Shown in pieces: positions 1-7,583 of a DNA stretch of 60,762 nt. Position numbers and translations under genes: made by a program. Under the pieces are notes generated by a model that was not told where the DNA came from, made no database searches, and saw only the letters and a list, made by a program, of their open reading frames with translations. Origin of the DNA: CAG-1031 sp964556785 (GTDB lineage: Bacteria; Bacteroidota; Bacteroidia; Bacteroidales; Muribaculaceae). Each line of letters opens with the position of its first letter. Positions within the stretch are counted from its first letter, which is position 1. Where the stretch lies: NCBI GenBank assembly GCA_964556785.1, contig CAZKXM010000001.1, positions 1 to 60,762 of the forward strand, given 5' to 3'.

Positions 1-2
1 CC

Positions 3-383
3 CCCTTCGGCTCGATGGAGCGCTTCGTGGCCGTGCTTCTTGAGCACACCGCCGGTCGCTTCCCCCTGTGGCTCGCCCCCGATCAGGCCGTGGTGCTTCC
101 CATCAGCGAGAAGTTTAACGATTATGCCTTTGAGGTTGCCAAACAGCTCAATGCAGCCGATGTGCGCACCATTGTCGACGACCGTAACGAAAAAATCGGC
201 AAGAAAATCCGCGACAACGAGCTGCGCCGCATCCCCTATCTGCTCATCGTCGGTGAAAAAGAAAAGGAAAACGGCGAAGTTTCTGTAAGAAAACAGGGCG
301 AAGGTGATAAAGGTTCCGTAAAAATTGCTACCTTTGCCGAAAATTTGGCTCAGGAAGTCAACGAAATGATCAATCAAAACTAA
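3..383 (+). CDS. thrS: Threonine--tRNA ligase, C-terminal end (partial)
   Basis: The reading frame is open from the window edge, so only about the last 126 residues are present. Threonyl-tRNA synthetase charges tRNA-Thr in the cytoplasm. The visible part starts with the motif 3/anticodon-domain junction (FGSMERF, then FPLWLAPDQAVVLP) and continues through the anticodon-binding alpha/beta fold, including TIVDDRNEKIGKKIRDNE and the RRIPYLLIVGEKE strand. These are standard for class II ThrRS. infC starts 11 bases after the stop, giving the widespread thrS-infC-rpmI-rplT order. Translation inside this fragment can begin at an internal ATG (position 15), but that is not the true start. Family identity is very secure; the catalytic domain lies outside the window. 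Confidence 0.97.
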   Translation, partial: PFGSMERFVAVLLEHTAGRFPLWLAPDQAVVLPISEKFNDYAFEVAKQLNAADVRTIVDDRNEKIGKKIRDNELRRIPYLLIVGEKEKENGEVSVRKQGEGDKGSVKIATFAENLAQEVNEMINQN

Positions 384-394
384 CAGTCCACTGA

Positions 395-1003
395 ATGGAG
401 AAAAAGCCCTTTAATCCCGGTTTGCGCCGTCCGAATCCCGCCGGACCCGGTCGCCGCGGCCCGCAACGTGGCGCTCAGGGGCGCAACAACGCCCGTGATC
501 CCTACGCTACAAACGAACACATCCGAGCCCGCGAGGTGCGCCTCGTCGGCGACAATGTGACCCCGGGAATTTACCCCATTCAGGAAGCGCTCAAAATGGC
601 CGAAGAACAGGAGCTCGATCTGATCGAGATCTCTCCCACCGCCGAGCCTCCCGTCTGCAAGATTCTGGACTACAGCAAGTTTCTCTACCAGCAGAAAAAG
701 CGTCAGAAAGAGCAGAAAGCCAAGGCAACAAAGGTTGTGGTGAAAGAAATCAGGTTCGGACCCCAGACCGACGACCATGACTATGCCTTCAAGCTCAAAC
801 ACGCCATCGGCTTCCTGCAGGAAGGAGCCAAGGTGAAGAGCTACGTGTTCTTCAAAGGCCGCTCAATCCTCTTCAAGGAGCAGGGCGAGGTGCTGTTGCT
901 CCGTTTTGCCCAGGACCTCGAGGAGTATGGCAAAGTTGAACAGATGCCCGTGCTCGAAGGCAAGCGCATGACAATCATGATCACGCCTAAAAAGAAAGCC
1001 TGA
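395..1003 (+). CDS. infC: Translation initiation factor IF-3
   Basis: A 202-residue IF-3. It binds the 30S subunit, prevents premature 50S joining and proofreads start-codon/initiator tRNA pairing. The N-domain runs from about residue 43 (TNEHIRAREVRLVGDN, then QEALKMAEEQELDLIEISP and PPVCKILDYSKF). A lysine/glutamine-rich linker follows near residues 100-115. The C-domain begins at KEIRFGPQTDDHDY and includes the KVKSYVFFKGR strand. The first 37 residues form a basic Pro/Gly/Arg/Asn-rich extension that is absent from E. coli IF-3 and looks disordered. The chosen ATG is the only one before the conserved domain. infC commonly uses rare start codons in other phyla, but here a plain ATG sits 11 bases after thrS, so no special start is needed. 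Confidence 0.97.
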   Translation: MEKKPFNPGLRRPNPAGPGRRGPQRGAQGRNNARDPYATNEHIRAREVRLVGDNVTPGIYPIQEALKMAEEQELDLIEISPTAEPPVCKILDYSKFLYQQKKRQKEQKAKATKVVVKEIRFGPQTDDHDYAFKLKHAIGFLQEGAKVKSYVFFKGRSILFKEQGEVLLLRFAQDLEEYGKVEQMPVLEGKRMTIMITPKKKA

Positions 1004-1082
1004 AACGAATCAGAACAAAAATGGCCGCTACCGCGTGACGGCTGCGACCAATCTCGAATTACAATATTATAACATTAACAAA

Positions 1083-1283
1083 ATGCCTAAGATTAAGACT
1101 AATTCCGGTGCCAAAAAGAGGTTCGCCCTTACCGGATCAGGAAAGATCAAGAGAAAACACGCTTACCACAGCCACATTCTCACCAAGAAGACCAAGAAGC
1201 AGAAACGCAATCTTGACCACTTCACCATCGTGGACAAGACCAACGTGTGCGCCGTGAAGGAACTGCTCGGACTCAAGTCGTAA
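1083..1283 (+). CDS. rpmI: 50S ribosomal protein L35
   Basis: A 66-residue, highly basic protein starting MPKIKTNSGAKKRF, which is the standard L35 start and the reason for choosing the ATG at 1083 over an in-frame start 48 bases upstream. The body (SGKIKRKHAYHSHILTKKT) matches the L35 family. L35 is a late-assembling 50S protein. It lies 79 bases after infC and 142 bases before rplT on the same strand, consistent with one ribosomal operon. Assignment is very secure. Confidence 0.97.
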   Translation: MPKIKTNSGAKKRFALTGSGKIKRKHAYHSHILTKKTKKQKRNLDHFTIVDKTNVCAVKELLGLKS

Positions 1284-1425
1284 ATCTCGCGACCCTCAAG
1301 TCTGACGAATCCACCCACACTTGATTTTCTCAACATTTTAATTCGAAACAACAAATTTCTAACCGGGTGAACAGCCCCAAGAGCACGATCACAGTTGCCG
1401 CTGCCACCCACAACCATCAACTAAA

Positions 1426-1776
1426 ATGCCAAGATCAGTCAACCACGTGGCCTCACGTGCCCGCCGTAAGAAAATCCTGAAGCTCACCCGCGGTTACTTC
1501 GGTTGCCGTCGCAATGTCTGGACCGTAGCCAAGAACACCTGGGAAAAGGGTCTTACCTACGCCTACCGCGACCGCAAGGACAAGAAGCGCAACTTCCGCG
1601 CACTCTGGATTCAGCGCATCAATGCCGCTGCCCGCATGGAGGATCTCTCTTACAGCAAGCTCATGGGCCTCATCCACAAGAGCGGAATCGAGATCAACCG
1701 CAAAGTGCTTGCCGACCTCGCCCTGAACAATCCCGCCGCCTTCAAGGCAATCGTGGACAAGGTGAAGAACGCCTGA
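1426..1776 (+). CDS. rplT: 50S ribosomal protein L20
   Basis: A 116-residue L20, an early-assembly 23S rRNA-binding protein. Family motifs are MPRSVNHVASRARRKKILK at the start, then GYFGCRRNVWTVAKN, YRDRKDKKRNFRALWIQRIN and HKSGIEINRKVLADLA. L20 represses its own operon in several bacteria by binding leader or intergenic RNA. The 142-base rpmI-rplT spacer (1284-1425) is longer than the tight spacing common in this operon and could carry such a site, but no pseudoknot could be assigned by eye. A strong terminator follows 44 bases after the stop. Confidence 0.97.
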   Translation: MPRSVNHVASRARRKKILKLTRGYFGCRRNVWTVAKNTWEKGLTYAYRDRKDKKRNFRALWIQRINAAARMEDLSYSKLMGLIHKSGIEINRKVLADLALNNPAAFKAIVDKVKNA

Positions 1777-1819
1777 CAATCATAAGCGCCCGCGCGGCGC
1801 CGACACACACACATTAAGC

Positions 1820-1860
1820 AACCCCATGCTCTTTCCTGAGCATGGGGTTCGCTCATTTTT
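1820..1860 (+). terminator. Intrinsic terminator of the infC-rplT operon
   Basis: A perfect 12-bp stem pairs 1820-1831 (AACCCCATGCTC) with 1838-1849 (GAGCATGGGGTT) around a 6-base loop. A T-rich stretch including TTTTT at 1856-1860 follows. It separates the ribosomal-protein operon from the outer-membrane protein gene that starts its own promoter just downstream. Confidence 0.85.
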
Positions 1861-1862
1861 AT

Positions 1863-1870
1863 TACCTTTG
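1863..1870 (+). promoter_or_regulatory. Bacteroidota -7 box for the outer-membrane gene
   Basis: TACCTTTG matches the Bacteroidota -7 consensus TAnnTTTG exactly and lies 86 bases upstream of the start codon at 1957. No clear TTTG is seen at the expected -33 position, so the call rests on the -7 match and its place right after the ribosomal terminator. Confidence 0.5.
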
Positions 1871-1956
1871 TACGTAACGATGTCAACATTTGTTCGCTTC
1901 CCGGTGTCACAAATGCCGAAATTCTGCGTCTTACGTATATATAACCTTTCTTTCAC

Positions 1957-4077
1957 ATGATGCTCCGACCGATCCTTTCAACAGCCGTCGTCCTGACACT
2001 CCTCCCGGTTTTTTCCCAGTCGCGCCCTGACAGCACACCGGAAGTTTCTGACTCCTTAGAATCACGGCTGCTCAATGAAGTTGTGGTTGAGGGGCGCACC
2101 CAGCGGGTGGTGAAGAACGGGGTTGAGTATATCCCGGCAAAGAAAACCAAGCGCATTTCGCTTGATGCCACGAGCCTGCTGCTGAACATGCAGATTCCGC
2201 AACTCAACATAGCTCCCGGCTCAACTGCCGTGAAGACCTTTACCGGCAAGGATGTGGCGCTGTTCATTGATTATGTACCCGCCACCGCGCAGGAGCTGAG
2301 CGGTTTGCGCCCGGAGGATGTGATCCGGATCGAGGTGCTCAACTATCCCGACGATCCGCGCTTCAATAATGCCCAGCATGTTGTCAACTTCATCATGCAG
2401 CACTATGAATGGGGCGGCTACACCAAGCTCGGGCTCAACGGACACACACTCTCAAGCGATCAGATCAGCGGCAATCTGTTTTCACGCTTCGTCTACAAGA
2501 AACTGACCCTTGACGCCTACGCTTCGTCAGGCTGGAGTCGAGCCGACAGGATGCCGACAACGGGCCTAACCACTTTCCGCGATGTCGATTTCCAAGGCGC
2601 TCACTACGATGAAATCACCCGCAGCCAGACAATTGACGATTATCTGTCGCGCGACAATTCGCAATACGCATCGCTCACAGCCAACTATCGCTCTGAGAAG
2701 GTCTTCATTCAGCACCAGCTCGGTTTCGGCCGGACAGCCAGCCCTTTGAAGCGCCAGGCATCGGCGGTGAGCCTGTCGGTGCCCGGATTTGAAGGCTCGA
2801 ATACGGTCGATGTCAGCTCGATGCAAACGCTTTATCCCTCGGCCCGCGGCTACTATTTCCTTGAGCTGCCGCGGGGCAATTCACTGGCGGCATCATGGAA
2901 CTTTACTTACGGCTCCACCACCAACAATTCATTCTATCAGCTCGCCGATCTGTCACCGATCGTCAACAACAACAAAGAGAAGGTGTACTCTCCAGTAGCA
3001 TCGCTGCAATGGTCGAAGAAATTCAGCCACAACAACGCTTTCACGGTCAGCGCCATGACCTACAACACCATCTACGACACCCGGTATTTCGGATCGGCCA
3101 ACACCCGTCAGAAGCTGTTGTCGTCAGAGACCATGCTCTTTCTTGTCTACACTCAGAGCTGGGACAAACTGAGCCTCTATTCGCGCGTGGGTTCATCATA
3201 CGTTGTAGGGCGCGTTAACGGTGTAAACACCCTCGAGGAATGGAATCCGAGGCTCGGGTTTCAGCTCGAATACGGCATCAGCGACAAACATTCGGCCAGC
3301 ATCGAGGGATGGTGGGGCAATTCCCACCCGCAGGCATCGACGGCCAACGATGCCCTCGTGCAGTCAAATGAACTGCTCTGGCTGCAGGGTAACCCCGACC
3401 TGCGAAACACCCTGTTTGCCTCCGCCACAGCGTCTTACACCTATATTCCGGCAAATATCCTTTCGCTCACCACCGCCCTTGAATATGAAGGGAACCCGCA
3501 CAAACAGGCCTACCGGTTCTTCACGCTCGCCGGCTACGACGGACTCGTGCGCCAGTCGGTCAACAGCGGCGACGCACACTCCTATTCAGCATGGGTGTCA
3601 GCCAACCTGAGGCTGCTTGACAACACGCTCAACATCCATGTCAACGGCCAGGCCGGGCGCGTTGTCCTCACCGGGCTCGACGCGCAGTCAATGAACCTGC
3701 TCACAGGTACCATCCAGGCGCAGTATGCCCGAAACAATTGGTCGGCCATGCTCTTTTATCAGGCCCCGCAAAAGCAGCTCGGCGCATGGAGCAACGGCAC
3801 TCAAGTCAGATTCAAGAGCACCTACGGACTGACCGCCAACTATGCCGTCGGCGACTTCAAGGCCAGCCTGCAATTCCGCAACTGGTTTAACCGCAACGGC
3901 TTTGCCGACGTCTGCTTCCATTCGCCGCGGTATGCCGACGTGACCCGTCTTTGGAACGACGCCCTCTCTCGGCAGCTCTCCCTGACCCTCACCTACACCT
4001 TCAACTATGGCAAGAAAGTGTCGCGCCAAAACGAAACCCAGTCCGGCAGCAGCGTAGACTCCGCCATCCTGAAATAA
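1957..4077 (+). CDS. Outer-membrane beta-barrel protein, TonB-receptor-like
   Basis: A 706-residue exported protein. Residues 1-22 form a signal peptide (hydrophobic STAVVLTLLPVF, cleavage near SQS). Residues 35-150 resemble a reduced plug domain: LLNEVVVEGRTQ, the TKRISLDATSLLLNMQIP segment, IDYVPATAQELSGLRPEDVI and VVNFIMQHYEWGGY. The remainder alternates aromatic and polar residues as in a large beta barrel and ends in antiparallel strands (LSLTLTYTFNYGKKVSRQ). The layout fits the outer-membrane beta-barrel family near TonB-dependent receptors. The CarboxypepD_reg N-domain often found in Bacteroidota members is missing, and no SusD partner is adjacent. The substrate is unknown. It is a single-gene unit after its own -7 box; ATG 1960 is an equally possible start. 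Confidence 0.75.
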   Translation: MMLRPILSTAVVLTLLPVFSQSRPDSTPEVSDSLESRLLNEVVVEGRTQRVVKNGVEYIPAKKTKRISLDATSLLLNMQIPQLNIAPGSTAVKTFTGKDVALFIDYVPATAQELSGLRPEDVIRIEVLNYPDDPRFNNAQHVVNFIMQHYEWGGYTKLGLNGHTLSSDQISGNLFSRFVYKKLTLDAYASSGWSRADRMPTTGLTTFRDVDFQGAHYDEITRSQTIDDYLSRDNSQYASLTANYRSEKVFIQHQLGFGRTASPLKRQASAVSLSVPGFEGSNTVDVSSMQTLYPSARGYYFLELPRGNSLAASWNFTYGSTTNNSFYQLADLSPIVNNNKEKVYSPVASLQWSKKFSHNNAFTVSAMTYNTIYDTRYFGSANTRQKLLSSETMLFLVYTQSWDKLSLYSRVGSSYVVGRVNGVNTLEEWNPRLGFQLEYGISDKHSASIEGWWGNSHPQASTANDALVQSNELLWLQGNPDLRNTLFASATASYTYIPANILSLTTALEYEGNPHKQAYRFFTLAGYDGLVRQSVNSGDAHSYSAWVSANLRLLDNTLNIHVNGQAGRVVLTGLDAQSMNLLTGTIQAQYARNNWSAMLFYQAPQKQLGAWSNGTQVRFKSTYGLTANYAVGDFKASLQFRNWFNRNGFADVCFHSPRYADVTRLWNDALSRQLSLTLTYTFNYGKKVSRQNETQSGSSVDSAILK

Positions 4078-4165
4078 CCCCCAACCGACATTAAAAAAGA
4101 GAAATCTTTATTAACCACCAGTAGTTTGGCTTCGCTAGTAATTGAATTATATGCTTGTGGGGCAC

Positions 4166-4199
4166 AAAAACAGCCATTTAGTTTAACGCTAAATGGCTG
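4166..4199 (-). terminator. Intrinsic terminator, mainly for the minus-strand gene
   Basis: An 11-bp perfect stem pairs 4171-4181 (CAGCCATTTAG) with 4189-4199 (CTAAATGGCTG). Read on the minus strand, it is followed directly by TTTTT (4170-4166), the form expected for terminating the exported-protein gene that ends at 4257. On the plus strand the following sequence is only moderately T-rich (ATTTGATTTTT), so it may also serve the convergent outer-membrane gene. Confidence 0.75.
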
Positions 4200-4256
4200 A
4201 ATAATTCATTTGATTTTTATGTCCCTCTCAAGTAGATATTACAAAAACATTATATT

Positions 4257-6530
4257 TTATATTTTGATTTTTCTGTAAATATTACCTGTGAGAATGATAT
4301 AAATACCGGGTTGAAGTCGTGAAATATCTTCTTTGCTAGCACCTCGCATTAGCAGAATTCCTTGAATATTGAAGACTTCACTTTTATCTTCAGTAGCCAA
4401 CTCCAATAAACTGTCATTTTTAGAAGATACGAAAACATTGCATTGATTAGACGTATTGGAACCATCGGTCGAAGAAACAGTAATTATGCAGTCACCCTCA
4501 TTATGGGCTGATACAACACCGTTCATATCAACGGACGCGACAGTTTCGTTATTTGATTTCCAAGTCAGTTCTTTCGTTGTTGCATTGTCAGGTTGGATGT
4601 TTGCGACAAGCTGGAATTTATCACCAGGATGAGCTTCCCATAAGTTTGAATTCAGCGTTATATTGTTAACCAAAATAACTTTTGGCATTTCTTCAATAGT
4701 CAAAAGGCCTTCATTCAATATATACTCATAATTATTGTCTTGCCCTCCAGTTAATTTAATTGGGTATATGCCAGCTGGTGAGGCTATATTAGCTTCACAT
4801 GTAATGACTGGTAACTCATCTAGAGCAAAAACATTATCGTTATTCTTAAAGCCATCGAATACCATCTCGAACTTGGGATTTGGTTCGCCCTCATTTCTCT
4901 TGGCATCTAGTACCGTAATATTTAGATTTGATTTTTCAATATTTAATGTTCCTACACCATATTTTAGTATATAATTACTTGAAACTGTACCTCCATTACA
5001 CAGAATTGTATAAGAACCTACATCACTATATTTGTCTGCGGATGTTTGAATATTCGGTGATATCGAAATAATATTTTCATTATCCTCATTCACAAATCCG
5101 TCATATATAATGCGGAAGGTAGGATTATTTGAACCGTATTTGCGAGCACAATCTTGAGGTGTTGCGTTTAAGGATCTTGGAAGAATTGTATGGAGTCCGT
5201 TTGAACATGATATATTATAGTTATCCGCGTCTCCACCTTGCATTATAATAGGGTAGTCACCTACATTATGAAAAGGTGATGCATCACAAAGTAATTTTGG
5301 CAGCGAATTAAGGGACGAAGCGTTATCATTTAATATAAAGCCCTCATACTTCAATTTAAATTCTGGGATGTCATCTCCATAAATAGATGATGAAGGCTCT
5401 ATGGATATAGTGAGCCCCACTTTATCAACATTAAACAACAAATCCCTTTTAATTTTTCTATATTCGCCATAAGCTTCTTGGCGAATAGTTAAGAAAATTT
5501 CTCCTGCTTTATTAAATCTCACACGATTGTTGGCAATTTCAACTTCTTCAGGATTCTTGGGTTCTAATACAATACCCTTATGTATATTTTGAGAACTGAA
5601 CGTTACTAACCCACCATATCTGAAATCACCTTCATATGATATTTTAGGATCTAAACTTAGAAGGGGTAGCCCGTTCTCTTCAGTGGGGATGTACCAAACG
5701 TTTTCAAAATCCCAATCTGGTAAGTTAATTGCATACCAAGACTTAAGACTCAATAAAGTTACATCAACATTACTTATGTCCGACGTTGCATCACTGTTGG
5801 ATGTTGTATAACATTTTGTAACTGAGCCAGTCGATTTAAACATTACGGCATTACTAATAGAAAAACATTGGTCGGCAGTTAAATACCCACTTCCACAGAT
5901 AGAGCCGTATTTCAACGCTCCTAATCCTAAATTTACAAAATTACCATTATAGTATGAACATTTTATTGTAGTAGTATTACTATAACCAATAAACCCTCCT
6001 AACATTGTTTGAGAAGCAATTCCCCAACTAGACCCTCCTTCTGATTGAATAATACCAGAAAAAAGCGTATTTTTCACAACGCAGTTATCAGCATAACCCA
6101 CTATGCCTCCACATTTATTATTACCAGCTTGTGATGAAAAACCAACATTTTGATATGCCCAATCCCAGTATCGACTGGTCTGATTGATAAAGCGCACATT
6201 TAGTTTCCCTGAAACCAAAGAGGATTTAATCTCACAGTCAGTGGCATAACCAACAATACCTCCAATTGAGCTATTATTCGAAAGTAATTCGTAGGTACAA
6301 CTACTATCCAATGTGCTTTTTTCTGAAATTGCGTTCCATGTGATGTTACACACAGTTTTGCAATTAGAAAAGATTGAAGATTTTGCATTCGCACAAATAC
6401 CCCCTATTTCTGCTTCCTTTAAGTATACATACACATCTTGACCAGCTCCAGAATATTGGTTAGTATACCAATATCGATCTTTATATGTACCTGATTTATA
6501 AGTTGCACTGATATTTATTGTCCCTTTCAC
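4257..6530 (-). CDS. 3' open part of the broken MBG/Big2 protein
   Basis: This is the 757-codon stretch downstream of the in-frame TAG, opening at a GTG (6530) that is probably a normal valine codon inside NLTVKGTINIS and not a real start. It carries the GLUG-like, MBG, Big2 and C-terminal tail segments of the pseudogene and lacks a signal peptide, so it would not be exported if translated from here. It is listed because automated callers may report it as a gene. The sequence continues in the same frame 19 codons further upstream to the TAG. Confidence 0.45.
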   Translation of the reverse strand: MKGTINISATYKSGTYKDRYWYTNQYSGAGQDVYVYLKEAEIGGICANAKSSIFSNCKTVCNITWNAISEKSTLDSSCTYELLSNNSSIGGIVGYATDCEIKSSLVSGKLNVRFINQTSRYWDWAYQNVGFSSQAGNNKCGGIVGYADNCVVKNTLFSGIIQSEGGSSWGIASQTMLGGFIGYSNTTTIKCSYYNGNFVNLGLGALKYGSICGSGYLTADQCFSISNAVMFKSTGSVTKCYTTSNSDATSDISNVDVTLLSLKSWYAINLPDWDFENVWYIPTEENGLPLLSLDPKISYEGDFRYGGLVTFSSQNIHKGIVLEPKNPEEVEIANNRVRFNKAGEIFLTIRQEAYGEYRKIKRDLLFNVDKVGLTISIEPSSSIYGDDIPEFKLKYEGFILNDNASSLNSLPKLLCDASPFHNVGDYPIIMQGGDADNYNISCSNGLHTILPRSLNATPQDCARKYGSNNPTFRIIYDGFVNEDNENIISISPNIQTSADKYSDVGSYTILCNGGTVSSNYILKYGVGTLNIEKSNLNITVLDAKRNEGEPNPKFEMVFDGFKNNDNVFALDELPVITCEANIASPAGIYPIKLTGGQDNNYEYILNEGLLTIEEMPKVILVNNITLNSNLWEAHPGDKFQLVANIQPDNATTKELTWKSNNETVASVDMNGVVSAHNEGDCIITVSSTDGSNTSNQCNVFVSSKNDSLLELATEDKSEVFNIQGILLMRGASKEDISRLQPGIYIILTGNIYRKIKI

Positions 6531-6587
6531 CGTAAGGTTACTTATTTCTGCTCCAATACACTGTTTAAATAATCCACCTAAAAGATA

Positions 6588-6821
6588 CTAGCCCGCTGAG
6601 GAAAGCGTGGACTGGTAATTAACTGACATACTGTATCCTTGACCATCCAAATGGCCTTTAAAAGTTATCGTAAGTGGAGTGATATCGTAGATATCATTCA
6701 CTAAGACATAGTAAGCTGACGAATTGTCTCGAATTTGCTCAAAATCGCTAGCATAAGCAATTCTATACGGAGATGTTTCAGACCCATTCCCACCACTAAA
6801 AGCATTAGCAGTGTAATTCAA
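6588..6821 (-). CDS. 5' fragment of the broken MBG/Big2 protein
   Basis: A 77-codon piece in the same frame as 4257-6530, ending at the TAG at 6588-6590. It contains FSGGNGSETSPYRIAYASD and HLDGQGYSMSVNYQS, the usual start of Bacteroidales surface proteins with GLUG-like repeats. Its nominal TTG start (6821) lies inside the predicted signal peptide; the plausible ATG at 6865 is one base out of frame. It is therefore a gene fragment, not a free-standing protein. Confidence 0.4.
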   Translation of the reverse strand: MNYTANAFSGGNGSETSPYRIAYASDFEQIRDNSSAYYVLVNDIYDITPLTITFKGHLDGQGYSMSVNYQSTLSSAG

Positions 6822-6914
6822 TCCACTAATTAGAATTGTAAAAAAATTGTTATCTTTCTTATCATGATATTGACTTTGCCTCAGTCCTCTCCTCGTCGGC
6901 GTTTAAAATAAAAC

Positions 6915-7009
6915 AAAAAAAAGCGTGAGAGTCTGTATCTGCTACTCGTCTCACACATGGAGGCTCTGGAATGCCTTTCGGAATGAAACGAGCAGTTAGA
7001 GCCTCACGC
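6915..7009 (-). repeat. Structured leader element, copy 1
   Basis: On the minus strand an 8-pair closing stem joins GCGTGAGG (7009-7002) to TCTCACGC (6930-6923), with about 71 bases between, and is followed at once by T8 (6922-6915). Seventeen bases after CACGC comes TAAACG, and the signal-peptide ATG of the broken surface gene is 50 bases after the T-run. The second copy (8066-8152) has the same stem position, T-run, 17-base spacing to TAAACG, and 51-base spacing to an ATG. Stem pair 6 is A-U here and G-C in copy 2, a compensating change. A transcription attenuator or regulatory leader is the simplest reading; the family is not recognised. Confidence 0.5.
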
Positions 7010-7213
7010 AAGTTATGTGAATATCTAATGATATACACCAACGAAAGGCATCCATCACTGCTACATTTGACTCCGAGTGAAATTTTCCAGATTTCCATGT
7101 GTCAAATGAGCGTCGATAAACGCTTCATACAAATATGTCTGCCAATCGTAAGAATTGACAATGCAAATTTACGAAATAATCTTCAACCAGACAAGTGTAA
7201 AATATTTAGTTGA
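6971..7213 (+). pseudogene. Remnant of an IS3-type transposase C-terminus
   Basis: The frame (open from 6929) encodes EYLMIYTNERHPSLLHLTP followed by SEIF. This fits the C-terminal signature of IS3-family OrfB integrases, Y-x-N-x-R-(x)-H-x-S-L-x3-T-P-x-E, with one residue missing between Arg and His. The frame ends 42 residues later. No DDE catalytic core, OrfA, or flanking terminal repeats were found, so only a degraded 3' end remains. Its 5' part overlaps leader element copy 1 on the other strand, so part of this frame may be fortuitous. The recognisable signature occupies only about 25 residues. Confidence 0.4.
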
Positions 7214-7583
7214 ATTACTTAGAATTTGGTGTTTTGGCGGGAACCGAAAGCCCACCGGTTAAGACGACGCTAATACGCACGCTCAATTAACAAAATCAGC
7301 CGTTCACTGTCGGTGGCCGTGTCCGTGCAGACTATTCCTAAAATTCCGTGTTGACCAACCGCTCCAAGCCGTTCTGCCTGTCTCGGAATCTGCGATAAAC
7401 ACACATTCACCGGCGCGACGCATCGGTCGCCCGCCATACCGGCCCTGAGCCTTTATCTGCAAATCCCTGAGCCCGGCTGACGAGTGGCACCGCCTTTCGT
7501 CAACCCGGCTCAGGGATAATTTTTCACAGACCGGCTACTCTTGCCGTGGCCGGTGTGGAAACTGACTCTAATCGTCAGGGATA
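7214..7583. other. Gene-free spacer with one large palindrome
   Basis: No convincing coding frame is visible on either strand. The left end is AT-rich like the surface-protein region; from about 7240 the composition returns to GC-rich. The only strong structure is the inverted repeat at 7464-7516. No tRNA, CRISPR or insertion-sequence ends were recognised. Confidence 0.5.
7464..7523 (+). terminator. Long inverted repeat, terminator-like
   Basis: The outer arms TCCCTGAGCC (7464-7473) and GGCTCAGGGA (7507-7516) pair perfectly. After a small mismatch, TGACGA (7478-7483) pairs with TCGTCA (7497-7502). TAATTTTTC follows, so the structure could end a plus-strand transcript. No plus-strand gene is present apart from the transposase remnant; it may be left from that element or be an operator-like palindrome. 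Confidence 0.45.

Larger units (their letters stand above)
4257..6865 (-). pseudogene. Broken exported MBG/Big2-domain surface protein
   Basis: Read from ATG 6865, the frame closes after 11 codons. Adding one T to the T7 tract at 6840-6846 would instead give a textbook signal peptide (MIRKITIFF, TILISGL, cleavage after TANA) joined to the long downstream frame. That frame is open to 4257 except for one in-frame TAG at 6588-6590, which falls between STLSSAG and YLLGGLFKQCIGAEISNL. Restored length would be about 869 residues. Order: signal peptide; GLUG-like GGIVGYA repeats; three MBG-type repeats (for example NPTFRIIYDGF and NPKFEMVFDGF); a Big2-like Ig domain (VNNITLNSNLWEAHPGDKF); and a C-terminal tail resembling a type IX sorting signal (VFNIQGILL, then LQPGIYII). 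The DNA is far more AT-rich than its neighbours, which suggests transfer. Likely role if intact: surface adhesin or structural protein. A T7 sequencing error cannot be excluded. Confidence 0.75.

Noticed and set aside
6588..6590. Genome-wide TAG reassignment
   Set aside because: Other genes, for example nadD (stop at 10269-10271), use TAG as a normal stop and neighbours are not extended.
6862..7098. 78-residue minus-strand frame upstream of the broken surface gene
   Set aside because: It runs through leader element copy 1 and its T-run; sequence has no protein-like pattern.
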